In this document: in pieces, positions 27,001-37,991 of the stretch | Position numbering within the stretch: position 1 is the stretch's first letter | Layout of the letters: the number at the start of each line of letters is the position of its first letter | Assembly: GCF_004343155.1 (NCBI RefSeq) | Contig: NZ_SMDC01000012.1 | Location: 1 to 64,000 of the forward strand | DNA from: Marichromatium gracile | Lineage (GTDB): Bacteria > Pseudomonadota > Gammaproteobacteria > Chromatiales > Chromatiaceae | Length of the DNA: 64,000 nt | Direction of reading: 5' to 3' | Notes under the pieces: model-generated | The model's database searches: none | Seen by the model: the letters and a program-made list of their open reading frames with translations, nothing else | Told to the model about the DNA's origin: nothing | Made by a program: the position numbers and the translations under genes

Positions 27001-29239
27001 CGCGGCCATCGAACACGTGTTGCTCTATCTCCATCAGCAAGAGGTGCTGGCGCTCAATCACGGCATGACGGTGATGCGTCGGGCGATGACCATCGAACTC
27101 GCATCCGAGCGCACCGATGGCTACCAGCGCAAGGACTACGATCGGCTCGATGCCCATTACCGCGAGCGCCGCTTCCAGATCCATGCCATGCGCGAGTATG
27201 CCGAGCGCGCCCTCGACAGCGGCATGGAGGCGGCGCGGACGCTGCTGGCCGACTATTTCAGCCAGTCCCGCCAGGCCTTCCAGCGTCGCTACTTCGCCGG
27301 CAAGGCCGAGGTGTTGAAGTTGGCCACCAGCGAGGCGTCGTGGCAGGCGATCGTCGAGCCGCTCAACGCGATCCAGCGCGGTATCGTCACCGCCCACGAC
27401 GATCGCAACCGGCTGGTGCTCGCCGGGCCGGGCTCGGGCAAGACCCGGGTGGTGGTGCACCGCATTGCCTATCTGCTGCGGGTGTTGCGGGTGCCGGCGG
27501 CGAGCGTCATCGCGCTCACCTTCAACCGTCACGCCGCCAACGAGATCCGCCGGCGTCTGTTCGACCTGGTCGGGCGCGATGCCTGGGGGCTGACGGTGCT
27601 GACCTATCACGCCATGGCGATGCGCCTGACCGGCACCAGCTTCGAGCGGCGCGACAGCGTCGACGAGGCCTGCCTGGGCGAGGTGCTCGACCGCGCCGCG
27701 GCGTTGCTCGAGGGCGCGGTCGAGGTCGACGGCGAGGACGATCTGCGCGAGCAGCTGCTGCGCGGTTATCGCTACATCCTGGTCGACGAATACCAGGACA
27801 TCGACGACCGTCAGTACCGTCTGGTCAGTGCGCTGGCGCGGCGGCGCGCCGAGGGCGAGCAGGACGCCGGGCTGTGCATCCTCGCCGTCGGCGACGACGA
27901 CCAGAACATCTATGCCTGGCGTGGTGGCAACAACCGCCACATCGAGCGCTATCGCGAGGAGTACGACGCCGAGATCGCCTATCTGGTGGAGAACTATCGC
28001 TCCAGCGGCGCCATCGTCGCCGCCGCCAACCGGCTGATCGCGACCAATCCCGACAGGCTCAAGGAGGCGCACCCGGTGCGGGTCGATGCCGCGCGCGAAC
28101 AGGCGCCGTCGGGCGGGCGCTGGGCGGGGCTCGACCCCGTGGCGGCGGGGCGGGTGTGTTGTCTGCGTCTGCCCGAGCACGACCGCGCCAGCGGTAACCA
28201 GCAGGCCCAGGCCGCGCTCGGCGAGCTGCGCCGGCTGCTCGCGCTCGAGGGCGAGGGCGAGTGGCAGGGCTGTGCGGTGCTGGCGCGCAGCCATCGCCAT
28301 CTGCGCCCGCTGCAGGCCTGGTGCGAGCGCGCCGGGGTGCCCTATCACCTCGCTGCCGAACAGGGGCGGGCGCTGCCGCTGACCCGCGAGCGCGGCTTCC
28401 TGCGGGTGATCGACGCGCTGCGCGCTTTGCCTCGCGAGCAGGTGCTCGATGCCGCCGCAGTACGGGCGCGGATCGCGACGCTGGTGCTCGATCCGCGCTG
28501 GCGGCGCTTCTTTGCCGAGGCGTTGGTGGCGCTGGCCGGCGAGCTCGGCGATTGCCAGCTCGCACCGGCGACGCTGATCGACTGGCTCTACGATCATGCC
28601 CGCGAGATCCGCCAGCAACCGCGCCCCGGGCTCTTCCTCGGCACGGTGCACGCGGCCAAGGGGTTGGAGTTCCGCCATCTGGTGCTGCTCGACGGTGATT
28701 GGCGCGCGGCGCCCGAGGCGATCGATGAGATGCGCCGACTCTATTACGTCGGCATGACCCGTGCCCGCGAGACCCTGACGCTGTGCGCCATCGGCGCGGG
28801 GAACCCCTGTCTCGATGCGCTCGGCGAGGGGGTGTTCGAGCGCCAGGTGCGGCTCGCGCACGCCCCCGAGCTGGAGGTGTGTTATCAGCCGCTGGGGTTG
28901 CAGGAGATCGACCTTGGCTATCCGGGGCGCCAGCCCGCAACGGCACCGATCCATGCCGCGATCGCCGCGATCGCGCCGGGCGAGCGTCTGCTCCTGGTCC
29001 CGGAGGGGGAGCGTTATCTGCTGCGTCGCGCCGACGGTCAGGTGGTCGGACGGACCGCACGCGCCTTCCGGCTGGGGCTGGTCGATCCGGTCTGCGAGGT
29101 CGTCGCCATCATCCGTCGCGAGGCCGAGGACAGCGAGCCGCAATTTCGCGGCAAGCTGCGTTGCACGCGCTGGGAGGTGGTGGTGCCGCGGCTGATCGGT
29201 CGGCCGCGGAGGCGGGTGGCGGCGCTGGCGGCGGGTTGA
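24080..29239 (+). CDS. Giant exonuclease-RecQ-UvrD helicase fusion
   Basis: A 1719-residue protein with three enzymatic parts. Residues 1-200 look like a DEDD 3'-5' exonuclease (IVDLEVVP, LGHNVLDHDLPLL, final PLADCRATAAL; the usual His five residues before the last Asp is Asn). Residues 270-650 are a RecQ helicase: Walker A LPTGGGKSLCYQLP near 315, DEAHCLSKWG near 418, and GRAGRDQQPARC. Residues 1100-1600 are a UvrD/Rep helicase: AGPGSGKTRVV near 1114, DEYQDID near 1235, GDDDQNIYAWRGG near 1271, YVGMTRARETLTL near 1556. GTG 24080 with AGGAG upstream is my start. Long RecQ proteins of this kind exist in databases, but I know of no functional study. Confidence 0.88.
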   Translation: MDGLIVDLEVVPAGDEAPARIFKIGALRQGAGETLELDTDGGLDAALRRLDALAEGADCVLGHNVLDHDLPLLRAAAPDLRLLRLPVIDTLRLSPLAFPQDPYHQLVKDYKAVAASRNSPLADCRATAALFDAETEALAALGARYPELLDCYQTLLTERIDSGLGAWFVGLTGHAPHAAEWLVGTLRGLLVDETTEAGVRVCPAALETLLAGLVIDTERRWSLAYALSWLLAGAGEAVLAPWVRHQFPVTAELIARLRDTPCGDPACAYCAQVHDPRTQLRRYFGFEDFRREPEGGSLQHDLVLGGMRGESLLAVLPTGGGKSLCYQLPALNRYQRNGALTVIVSPLQSLMKDQVDGLLAHNLHCAATLNGLLTLPERADVLDRIRRGAVGLLLVSPEQFRNRAFRAAIAQREVGAWIFDEAHCLSKWGNDFRPDYLYVARFIRRFGGDDAPVAPIGCFTATAKPDVLEDIRAHFTEVLGIGFRDLIGTPRRANLDYGVLPVGAAEKPVRIHQLLTETFPESDSPGGAVVFAASRRHAEELAEFLSGQDWDCRHFHAGLAPNAKKDIQDAFKRGALRVIVATNAFGMGVDKPDVRLVVHADIPGSLENYLQEAGRAGRDQQPARCVLLYDPQDIETQFGLAARTQLSLRDIQQILRALRQIHGRRGDAAELVVSSGEILQHAALDAGFDADADHAEIKVVTALAWLERAALLERDVNETRLFPARLHEPDRARAAARLDRAGLPRRQRAIFDTVLDCLYAAAADARIDTDALARATGTSGEEVTGVLRQLEQLGLVDNDTQLTLYLRHGVSGAAKGRLERCLALEQALFALLPELAPDADQGEWQDLNLPRLTARLREETGQHGLSPPRVLRLLRGLAQDRDGDSRQPGAFELDAFSRDHLRLRLRGRWGWTRIHAFGERRRALAATLLRFLIARVPEGVRRKDVLVSTTFGELLGCIEGDAVLAATLCPEQRRAAIEHVLLYLHQQEVLALNHGMTVMRRAMTIELASERTDGYQRKDYDRLDAHYRERRFQIHAMREYAERALDSGMEAARTLLADYFSQSRQAFQRRYFAGKAEVLKLATSEASWQAIVEPLNAIQRGIVTAHDDRNRLVLAGPGSGKTRVVVHRIAYLLRVLRVPAASVIALTFNRHAANEIRRRLFDLVGRDAWGLTVLTYHAMAMRLTGTSFERRDSVDEACLGEVLDRAAALLEGAVEVDGEDDLREQLLRGYRYILVDEYQDIDDRQYRLVSALARRRAEGEQDAGLCILAVGDDDQNIYAWRGGNNRHIERYREEYDAEIAYLVENYRSSGAIVAAANRLIATNPDRLKEAHPVRVDAAREQAPSGGRWAGLDPVAAGRVCCLRLPEHDRASGNQQAQAALGELRRLLALEGEGEWQGCAVLARSHRHLRPLQAWCERAGVPYHLAAEQGRALPLTRERGFLRVIDALRALPREQVLDAAAVRARIATLVLDPRWRRFFAEALVALAGELGDCQLAPATLIDWLYDHAREIRQQPRPGLFLGTVHAAKGLEFRHLVLLDGDWRAAPEAIDEMRRLYYVGMTRARETLTLCAIGAGNPCLDALGEGVFERQVRLAHAPELEVCYQPLGLQEIDLGYPGRQPATAPIHAAIAAIAPGERLLLVPEGERYLLRRADGQVVGRTARAFRLGLVDPVCEVVAIIRREAEDSEPQFRGKLRCTRWEVVVPRLIGRPRRRVAALAAG

Positions 29240-29315
29240 TCGCGCGGGGCACCAGGGGCGGCGTCCCGCGCCGGTCGGCGTCTCAGGGCTGCGGCATCAT
29301 GCCCATGCCGCCGGG

Positions 29316-29660
29316 GGATTGAACCGCGATGACGCGAAGAACGCGAAGGGTTTGAAAGTGTTGGGTTGCCGTTGGCAACCCTACCTACTTTGATAGCTGG
29401 AAGCTGATTCGAACCGTCATGACACGCGGGCCTGAAAGCCCCCTTTGGTCAAAAAGGGGGGGGGGATTCGATCCGAAGGGATTCCGAACAACCCCGCCTC
29501 GACGACCTGTCTCTCAGATCACGTCTTCGCCAGCACGCGGTGGGCACGCTGCGCTTTGCCCACCCTACGAACCCCCTTCGTGTCCTTCGCGCCATTGCGG
29601 TTCAATCCCCCGGCGGCTGGCGGCTGGCGGCTGGCGGCTGGCGGCTGGCGGCTGGCGGCG
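29316..29660. repeat. Compound intergenic repeat after the helicase gene
   Basis: The gap 29240-29665 holds no gene. It contains TTGAACCGCGATGACGCGAA (29319), the hairpin GGGTTGCCGTTGGCAACCC (29364-29382), the AAAGCCCCCTTTGGTC..GGATTCGATCCGAAG block (29435-29479) inverted relative to the copy near 23.8 kb, GTGGGCACGCTGCGCTTTGC (29540), and TTGCGGTTCAATC followed by six CTGGCGG heptamers (29617-29658). Confidence 0.8.
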
Positions 29661-29665
29661 CTGAC

Positions 29666-30124
29666 CTATCCGTTGCGGGTGATACGGATGCTGAAGTCGA
29701 TGCGCTCGCCGCGTCGTGCCGAGGCGCGGGGCTGGAAGGGGCGGATCAGCCAGACGGTCGGGGCGGTGGCGGTGAGGGTGGCGGTGCGACCCTCGAACTC
29801 GCCGCGGAAGACCGCGGTGGCGCTGCCGTCGGCGGCGTCGTGGACGTTGAAATAGACGTTGCTGCTCGCGCTCTCCAGGGTGATCTCCAGACGCTCGCCG
29901 GGTGCGCTGCGGATGGCATAGGCGGGACCGGCATAGCCGTCGATGCGGCCTTCGAGGCGTAGTGGCTCGGCGCCGCCGGTCTGGACCTCGACCAGGGTCT
30001 CGTCGGGACCGAGCAGGCGGGGGATGGCGGTGTCGGTGAGGTCATCCTCGGTGGTGGGCATGCCGGTGCAGGCGACGAGGAGCGCGAGCAGTGGCAGGAT
30101 GGCGAGATGGCGGATCGGGCGCAT
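29666..30124 (-). CDS. Putative lipoprotein of unknown function
   Basis: A 152-residue protein with a lipoprotein signal peptide: MRPIRHLAILPLLALLVAC, where LVAC is the lipobox and the Cys at 19 would be acylated. The mature part is a small beta-rich region (LVEVQTGGAEPLRLEGRIDG, ERLEITLESASSNVYFNVHD) that resembles pre-peptidase C-terminal-like or inhibitor-like sandwiches, but I do not recognise a family. The AGGAGC before the ATG supports the start. It is convergent with the helicase gene across the repeat block. Confidence 0.7.
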   Translation of the reverse strand: MRPIRHLAILPLLALLVACTGMPTTEDDLTDTAIPRLLGPDETLVEVQTGGAEPLRLEGRIDGYAGPAYAIRSAPGERLEITLESASSNVYFNVHDAADGSATAVFRGEFEGRTATLTATAPTVWLIRPFQPRASARRGERIDFSIRITRNG

Positions 30125-30281
30125 ACAGGTGCTCCTGGTGATCGGTTGACGGGGCTTGATGTTGACGCCCTGGCGATCTCGATCAAGTGGTCTGTTCACC
30201 CAGGCTGTACCGTCACGAGGCGCCGAGCGGCTCGGTGCTTGCCGGTCTGGTCGTGGCGCCGTCGGATCGTATGACGGTGGA

Positions 30282-30722
30282 TCAACCCAGGCGTGGCGGG
30301 GGCAGGGTGCCGACCAGGCGGAAGCGGCGATAGTCGGTGAGGATCTCGGCGTGATCGAAGGCGAGACGCTCGGGGAGTTCGTCGGGATTGAACAGCTCCA
30401 CCCCCTTGGCATCGTCACGGGCCTCGGGTTCGCCGCTGGCGGTGGCGATATAGACCGCGCTGGCGGTATGAGCGCGCGGGTCGCGCAGTGGCGACGAGTA
30501 GACGCCGAGCAGTGCGTGCAGCTCGACCTGCAGCGCGGTCTCCTCCAGCGCCTCGCGGACCGCGGCGCGCTCGACCCGCTCGCCGGGATCGACGAAGCCA
30601 CCGGGGATGGCCCAGCCGTGGGGCGGGTTGCGCCGCTCGATCAACACGATCGGACGCTCGGGTCGGTCGACCAGCTCGATGATGACGTCGACGGTGAGTA
30701 GCGGGGTGACGGGTGCGGGCAT
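30282..30722 (-). CDS. NUDIX hydrolase
   Basis: A 146-residue NUDIX pyrophosphohydrolase. The Nudix box is [20 protein letters not shown] followed by ETAL, with the metal-binding REALEE core and only the glycine near the box end replaced by alanine. The preceding HGWAIPGG and following [16 protein letters not shown] are typical of the ADP-ribose/nucleoside-diphosphate group. The substrate is not predictable. It lies 22 bases downstream of the DUF808 gene on the same strand and may share its transcript. Confidence 0.88.
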   Translation of the reverse strand: MPAPVTPLLTVDVIIELVDRPERPIVLIERRNPPHGWAIPGGFVDPGERVERAAVREALEETALQVELHALLGVYSSPLRDPRAHTASAVYIATASGEPEARDDAKGVELFNPDELPERLAFDHAEILTDYRRFRLVGTLPPPRLG

Positions 30723-30744
30723 CGTTGACCTTCCTGGGTTGGGG

Positions 30745-31680
<936 letters not shown>

Positions 31681-31720
31681 GGTGACGGGTCTCCCGGTAG
31701 CGAACGGCCAAAGTGGCTAT

Positions 31721-31734
31721 TTGACATGCGTCAT
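31721..31734. promoter_or_regulatory. FNR/CRP-family-like site between DUF808 gene and ubiT
   Basis: TTGAC-ATGC-GTCAT is a near-palindrome matching 7 of 10 positions of the FNR consensus TTGAT-N4-ATCAA. It is centred about 80 bases before the ubiT start, which would be -41 for a start site near 31769 (a GAAAAT -10 candidate is at 31756-31761). Confidence 0.4.
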
Positions 31735-31785
31735 TCGCTTGTGTCGAGAGAGCAGCGAAAATCCAATGTTAATCTGATAAAAGTC

Positions 31786-31799
31786 CTTGATAGAGATCA
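31786..31799. promoter_or_regulatory. FNR-like box just before ubiT
   Basis: TTGAT-AGAG-ATCAC matches the FNR consensus in 9 of 10 positions. It ends 8 bases before the ubiT ATG, where a bound regulator would block rather than activate, unless the real start codon lies downstream. Confidence 0.4.
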
Positions 31800-31807
31800 C
31801 TACCACC

Positions 31808-32278
31808 ATGTCGTCTGTCCTTCCCCCCCGTCTGCTGCGCCCGCTCTCCCTGCCGCTGCGCCTGATGCCGACGACCTTTCACAGCCGCGCGCTGGCGCGC
31901 ATCCTCAATCAGGTGATGAAGGAGGCGATCGCCGATGGCGAGCTCGACTTCCTCGAGGGGCGTCAGGTCGCCATCGAGATCGCCGACATGGGCGTGCGCT
32001 ATCGCCTCGGCTTCGAGAATGGCCGCATCCAGGGCTACGGCGAGCAGCGTCCGGCCGATGCCAGCATCGCCGGCGATACCCGCGAATTCATGATGCTGGC
32101 GGCGCGTCAGGAGGACGCCGACACCCTGTTCTTCCAACGCCGGCTGCGGATGTCGGGCAGCACCGAGCTCGGTCTGTATCTGAAGAACTTCCTCGACGCC
32201 TTCGAGCCGCCGGAGCGCTGGCAGCCGCTGACCCGTGCGATCGATCGCATGGCCGGGGTGCGCTTCCCCGGTCACTGA
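31808..32278 (+). CDS. ubiT: UbiT, SCP2-domain factor of O2-independent ubiquinone synthesis
   Basis: A 156-residue SCP2 lipid-binding protein homologous to E. coli YhbT/UbiT, an accessory factor that binds polyprenyl lipids and is required for anaerobic ubiquinone synthesis with UbiU and UbiV. Diagnostic segments are LNQVMKEAIADGELDFLEGR, EIADMGVRYRLGFENG, the family signature LAARQEDADTLFFQRRLRM, and STELGLYLKNFLDA. ATG 31808 aligns with the family; a TTG seven codons upstream lies inside the FNR-like box. ubiU and ubiV are in this window but 8-9 kb away. Confidence 0.92.
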   Translation: MSSVLPPRLLRPLSLPLRLMPTTFHSRALARILNQVMKEAIADGELDFLEGRQVAIEIADMGVRYRLGFENGRIQGYGEQRPADASIAGDTREFMMLAARQEDADTLFFQRRLRMSGSTELGLYLKNFLDAFEPPERWQPLTRAIDRMAGVRFPGH

Positions 32279-32302
32279 GCCGATGCCGCTTCGGCGCAGA
32301 TG

Positions 32303-32339
32303 AAAACGCCCCGTCAGGCCAAGCCTGACGGGGCGTTTT
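32303..32339. terminator. Bidirectional terminator between ubiT and usp
   Basis: AAAACGCCCCGTCAGGC-CAA-GCCTGACGGGGCGTTTT: a perfect 17-bp hairpin with an A-tract on the left and a T-tract on the right. It can terminate both ubiT (+) and the TRAP-usp operon (-), which converge here. Confidence 0.92.
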
Positions 32340-32379
32340 CGTTGCGATGCCGTCCTGGCGCCGTCCCTGGCGCGTCCTC

Positions 32380-32877
32380 TCAGTGGTTGGGCACGATCAG
32401 CACCGGGATCGGGCTGTTGTGCAGCACCTTGCGAGCGGTCGAACCGATCGCACCCAGGCCCATCTGTGCATGGGTGCGGGTGCCGAGCACGATCAGATCG
32501 GCCTCGCGCGCCTTGGCCACCCGCAGGATCTCCTCCGAGGGCAGGCCGCTGGCCACTTCCAGCGCCTCGACGATCTCCGACTCGGCGTTGCACGAGCCGG
32601 GGACCTCGGCGCAGTACTTGGCCAGGCGCTTGTGGAGGGTGGCGAGCACCTCCTTGAGCACCTCCTGCTCGTGCTGCTTGCGGTTCATGTCGGGCAGATA
32701 GGCGCCGACCACCGTCTGGCCGGTGCTGCCCATCGGCTCGACCACGTGCAGCATGGTGATCCGCGCGCCGGTGCTCTTGGCCAGTGCCACGGCGTTGTGG
32801 AAGACCGGACGGGTGTGGGTGCCGAAGTCCGATGCGTAGAGGATGTGCTGATAGGTCGGCATCTGGTTCGTCATCAT
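32380..32877 (-). CDS. Universal stress protein A family, TRAP-linked
   Basis: A 165-residue UspA protein with HILYASDFGTHTRPVFHNAV at the N terminus and the ATP-binding signature GTRTHAQMGLGAIGSTARKV (G-2x-G-9x-G-S/T pattern). Its ATG overlaps the dctM stop as ATGA, so it is translationally coupled to the transporter. In Halomonas elongata a UspA protein (TeaD) encoded with the TeaABC TRAP system modulates transport in an ATP-dependent way. A similar role here is inference from the arrangement. Confidence 0.88.
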   Translation of the reverse strand: MMTNQMPTYQHILYASDFGTHTRPVFHNAVALAKSTGARITMLHVVEPMGSTGQTVVGAYLPDMNRKQHEQEVLKEVLATLHKRLAKYCAEVPGSCNAESEIVEALEVASGLPSEEILRVAKAREADLIVLGTRTHAQMGLGAIGSTARKVLHNSPIPVLIVPNH

Positions 32878-34274
32878 TTATAACCCTGCAATTGGTCGAT
32901 GTATTCCGGCAGGAACAGCGAGATCTGCGGGATATAGGTGATCAACATCAGGAAGCCAAGGAGCAGCAGCATCCACGGCAGCACCGCCTTGATGACCCAG
33001 CCGATGCTCTCGCCGGTGATGCCGGCGGTGACGAACAGGTTGAGCCCGACCGGCGGCGTGAGCATGCCGATCTCCATGTTGACGACCATGATGATACCGA
33101 AGTGGATCGGGTCGATACCGAGCTGCATGGCGATCGGGAAGAGGATCGGCGCCATGATCAGCAGGATCGCCGAGGGCTCCATGAAGTTGCCGGCGATCAG
33201 CAGCAGGATGTTGACCACGATGAGGAACATCCACGGCTCGAGGCCCCACGCGACGATCGACTCGGCGATCTGGTGCGGGATGCGCTCGGTGGTCAGCACA
33301 TGGGCGAACAGCATCGCGTTGGCGATGATGAACAGCAGCATGATCGAGACCTTGGCCGCATCCAGCACCACCTTGCGCACCTCGGGGTGGGCGAAGCTGG
33401 TGGCCAGCGCCGTGGGTACCTGCCAGGTGTTGCGCCCGAGCATGCGGAAGAAGCCCTCGCCCTGGTAGCGCCAGGGCACGGTCTTGAGCGGACCCATGTC
33501 ACGGTAGCCGATGACCGCGACCAGGAAGGCATAGACCGCAGACACCGCCGCCGCCTCGGTGGGGCTGGCCACGCCGCCGTAGATCGAGCCGAGCACGATG
33601 ACGATCAGCAGGATGCCGCCGGAGGCGCTGAAGGCAGCGCGGAAGATCTCGCGGAAGCCGGGCCAGGGCTGCGAGGGCAGCTTCTTGATGCGGGCGACGA
33701 TATAGATGGCGATCATCAGGATCAGGCCCATCATCAACCCGGGGATGAAGCCGGCCATGAACATGCGCGCGGCCGAGACCTCGGTGGCCGCGGCATAGAC
33801 CAGCATCACGATCGAGGGCGGGATGAGGATGCCGAGGGTGCCGGCATTGGTGATGACGCCCGCGGCGAACTCCTTCGGATAGCCGGACTTGACCATGCCG
33901 GCGATGACGATGGTGCCGATGGCGGCGACGGTCGCCGGCGACGAGCCGGAGACGGCGGCGAACAGCATGCAGGCGAGCACCGAGGCCATTGCCAGACCGC
34001 CACGGATGTGTCCGACCACGTCGGTGGCGAACCGGATCAGGCGTTTGGCCACGCCGCCGGTCGAGAGGAACGCCGAGGAGAGGATGAAGAAGGGGATCGC
34101 CAGCAGGGTGTAGTGCCCGGAGAGCGCCTCGAACAGCTTGAGCGCGATCGAGGCGAGCGAGTCGTTGGAGAACAGCAGGATGGTGGTGATGCTGGACAGC
34201 CCGAGCGCGATGGCGATCGGCATGCCCAGCAGCATGCAACCGAACAGCAGCAGGAACAGGGTTGCAGTGGTCAT
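32874..34274 (-). CDS. dctM: TRAP transporter large permease DctM
   Basis: A 466-residue, roughly 12-helix membrane subunit of a TRAP transporter; it carries the substrate translocation path and the sodium coupling. Family motifs visible are FGCMLLGMPIAIALGLSS, ATVAAIGTIVIAGMVKSGYP, GTLGILIPPSIVMLVYA and NMEIGMLTPPVGLNLFV. It overlaps the dctQ stop by 4 bases and is followed by a coupled UspA gene. Substrate specificity is set by the binding protein; the DctBD pair points to C4-dicarboxylates. Confidence 0.95.
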   Translation of the reverse strand: MTTATLFLLLFGCMLLGMPIAIALGLSSITTILLFSNDSLASIALKLFEALSGHYTLLAIPFFILSSAFLSTGGVAKRLIRFATDVVGHIRGGLAMASVLACMLFAAVSGSSPATVAAIGTIVIAGMVKSGYPKEFAAGVITNAGTLGILIPPSIVMLVYAAATEVSAARMFMAGFIPGLMMGLILMIAIYIVARIKKLPSQPWPGFREIFRAAFSASGGILLIVIVLGSIYGGVASPTEAAAVSAVYAFLVAVIGYRDMGPLKTVPWRYQGEGFFRMLGRNTWQVPTALATSFAHPEVRKVVLDAAKVSIMLLFIIANAMLFAHVLTTERIPHQIAESIVAWGLEPWMFLIVVNILLLIAGNFMEPSAILLIMAPILFPIAMQLGIDPIHFGIIMVVNMEIGMLTPPVGLNLFVTAGITGESIGWVIKAVLPWMLLLLGFLMLITYIPQISLFLPEYIDQLQGYK

Positions 34275-34816
34275 TTATCGGCCACCTCGCGCTTGAGTTC
34301 TTCGGCCAGGTGCATGCTTTCCTCTGCCTCGTTGGTCTGGTGGAAGCCGGTGGCGCGACCGGTGGCCACGGCCCACAGCAGCTCGAGCAGGCGGATCGAG
34401 AGCATGGCCAGTCCGATCAACAGGATGCTGTCGGCGATCCAGGTCTGGATGGCGATGTCCTCGAGTTCGATGCCGATCATCTTCATCTTGCCCAGATAGA
34501 TCCAGGCGCCGTAGATGAACAGTCCGCAATAGGCCAGCGCGAGCAGGATGGCGAGCGCTGAGATCAGCCGCTGGACGAGCGGCGAGAACAGGCGCACGAA
34601 GGCGTCGACCCCGATATGGGCGCCGACCTTGAGGCCGTAGGAGACGCCGAACAGGACGAACCAGGCCGACAGGTGCAGGGTGGCCTCCTGGCCCCAGGAG
34701 ACGCCGGTGCTGAAGCCGAAGCGCATGACGACCTCGGCGAACACCAGGAGGGTCATCGCCACCAGCAGCAGCGAAATGATGGCCTCCTCGGTCTTGTTGA
34801 TGAAGCGCAAGAACAT
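34271..34816 (-). CDS. dctQ: TRAP transporter small permease DctQ
   Basis: A 181-residue, four-helix small subunit. Visible: TEEAIISLLLVAMTLLVFAE, the family WGQEATLHLSAWFVLFGVSYG, and GAHIGVDAFVRLFSPLVQR. ATG 34816 (MFLRFINKTEE) fits the family start; an upstream start would add 24 basic residues without homology. A strong hairpin separates it from dctP upstream. Confidence 0.93.
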   Translation of the reverse strand: MFLRFINKTEEAIISLLLVAMTLLVFAEVVMRFGFSTGVSWGQEATLHLSAWFVLFGVSYGLKVGAHIGVDAFVRLFSPLVQRLISALAILLALAYCGLFIYGAWIYLGKMKMIGIELEDIAIQTWIADSILLIGLAMLSIRLLELLWAVATGRATGFHQTNEAEESMHLAEELKREVADK

Positions 34817-34911
34817 GGTCAATGACGCTCGAGTTGAATGAAGGTGGTCAGATTGAGGGTAGACACTGGCGCGCCGCTTGGCACGCAAGGTCGGGCCGTC
34901 GATGATGCGAT

Positions 34912-34939
34912 GCGCCCCGCGGGCGGGGCCGCGGGGCGC
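34912..34939 (-). terminator. Intra-operon hairpin between dctP and dctQ
   Basis: GCGCCCCGCG and CGCGGGGCGC form a perfect 10-bp stem with an 8-base loop and no T-tract. In TRAP and ABC operons such hairpins lower expression of permease genes relative to the binding protein, by partial termination or by protecting the upstream mRNA. Confidence 0.6.
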
Positions 34940-34995
34940 GCTGATTGAGCCTGACGTGACGACCCGTCCTGGAGGTCAGGACAGGTCGGCGGGGC

Positions 34996-36045
<1,050 letters not shown>

Positions 36046-36052
36046 TTAGCGG

Positions 36053-36076
36053 GCCGCCCGGTGGGCGGCGGTTTTT
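36053..36076 (+). terminator. Terminator-like hairpin in the dctP leader region
   Basis: GCCGCCC-GGT-GGGCGGC then GG and five T residues on the + strand, 50 bases upstream of dctP. No + strand gene ends here, so it may end an unseen transcript, or on the - strand act simply as a stem in the dctP 5' leader. The remaining gap (36077-36629) has no gene. Confidence 0.4.
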
Positions 36077-36392
36077 CACTCAAGTGCCGGTCTGTTCCAG
36101 GGCGGGCGTCCTGCTGGCGCTGTCGGCTCGGCAGGGTTCGCCCTCGGGAAGAGTAGCGCGGGTCTCGGCGCTCTTCGCGCCCATCCGTGGCGCAGACACC
36201 TCGTGCCGTTCTGTTCAGAGCGGTCGATGGTGTCCCATGTTCCTGATTGTGAAGGCCTGTTTTCCCGCTCGCCTTCCTGTCGGATTCACTCCGGGCCCCG
36301 GGGCATGGCCGTCCCCGCCGAGGCGGGAGTAGCCGTTTCGCACGAGAATGGGTGATGTCTCGCCGATCCAGTTGGATCGAGCGCCACATTAA

Positions 36393-36408
36393 AGCAATTC
36401 GTGGGCCA
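36393..36408 (-). promoter_or_regulatory. Sigma-54 promoter for dctPQM
   Basis: On the minus strand the sequence reads TGGCCC-N5-TTGCT, matching the -24/-12 consensus TGGCAC-N5-TTGCW with one mismatch and exact spacing (GG at -24, GC at -12). It points to dctP 390 bases away, leaving a long leader. DctD encoded next door is a sigma-54 activator, which supports it. Confidence 0.6.
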
Positions 36409-36629
36409 AGTTTTTTCAGCGCCGGGGCGGTGCCATTTCGGTGTTCCCTGACTTTCGAATATTACTTTTTTCTTTCAGCAGGTTGCGCTGTGTGTGCGCT
36501 GCTCGGCGGGGTGATGTCGCGGGGCGCTGTCGACGATTCCACGGCTGGCGCGTGGCGGGGCGTGGTGGAGTGGGTGGAATCCCACCCATTGCGGGGTGAG
36601 CGGCACGGCGGATATCCGCCGATCCGTGC

Positions 36630-37987
<1,358 letters not shown>

Positions 37988-37991
<4 letters not shown>

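Noticed and set aside
24080-29239. Helicase gene as effector of the nearby CRISPR array or Zorya-like pair
   Set aside because: They are separated by the dab-murF operon or by more than 27 kb, with no shared strand, promoter or motif to support a link.
36230-36440. Other sigma-54 like GTGCC motifs near dctP
   Set aside because: TGGCAC/CGGCAC sequences are present on the minus strand, but none has a TTGC at the required 5-base spacing apart from the site at 36393-36408.
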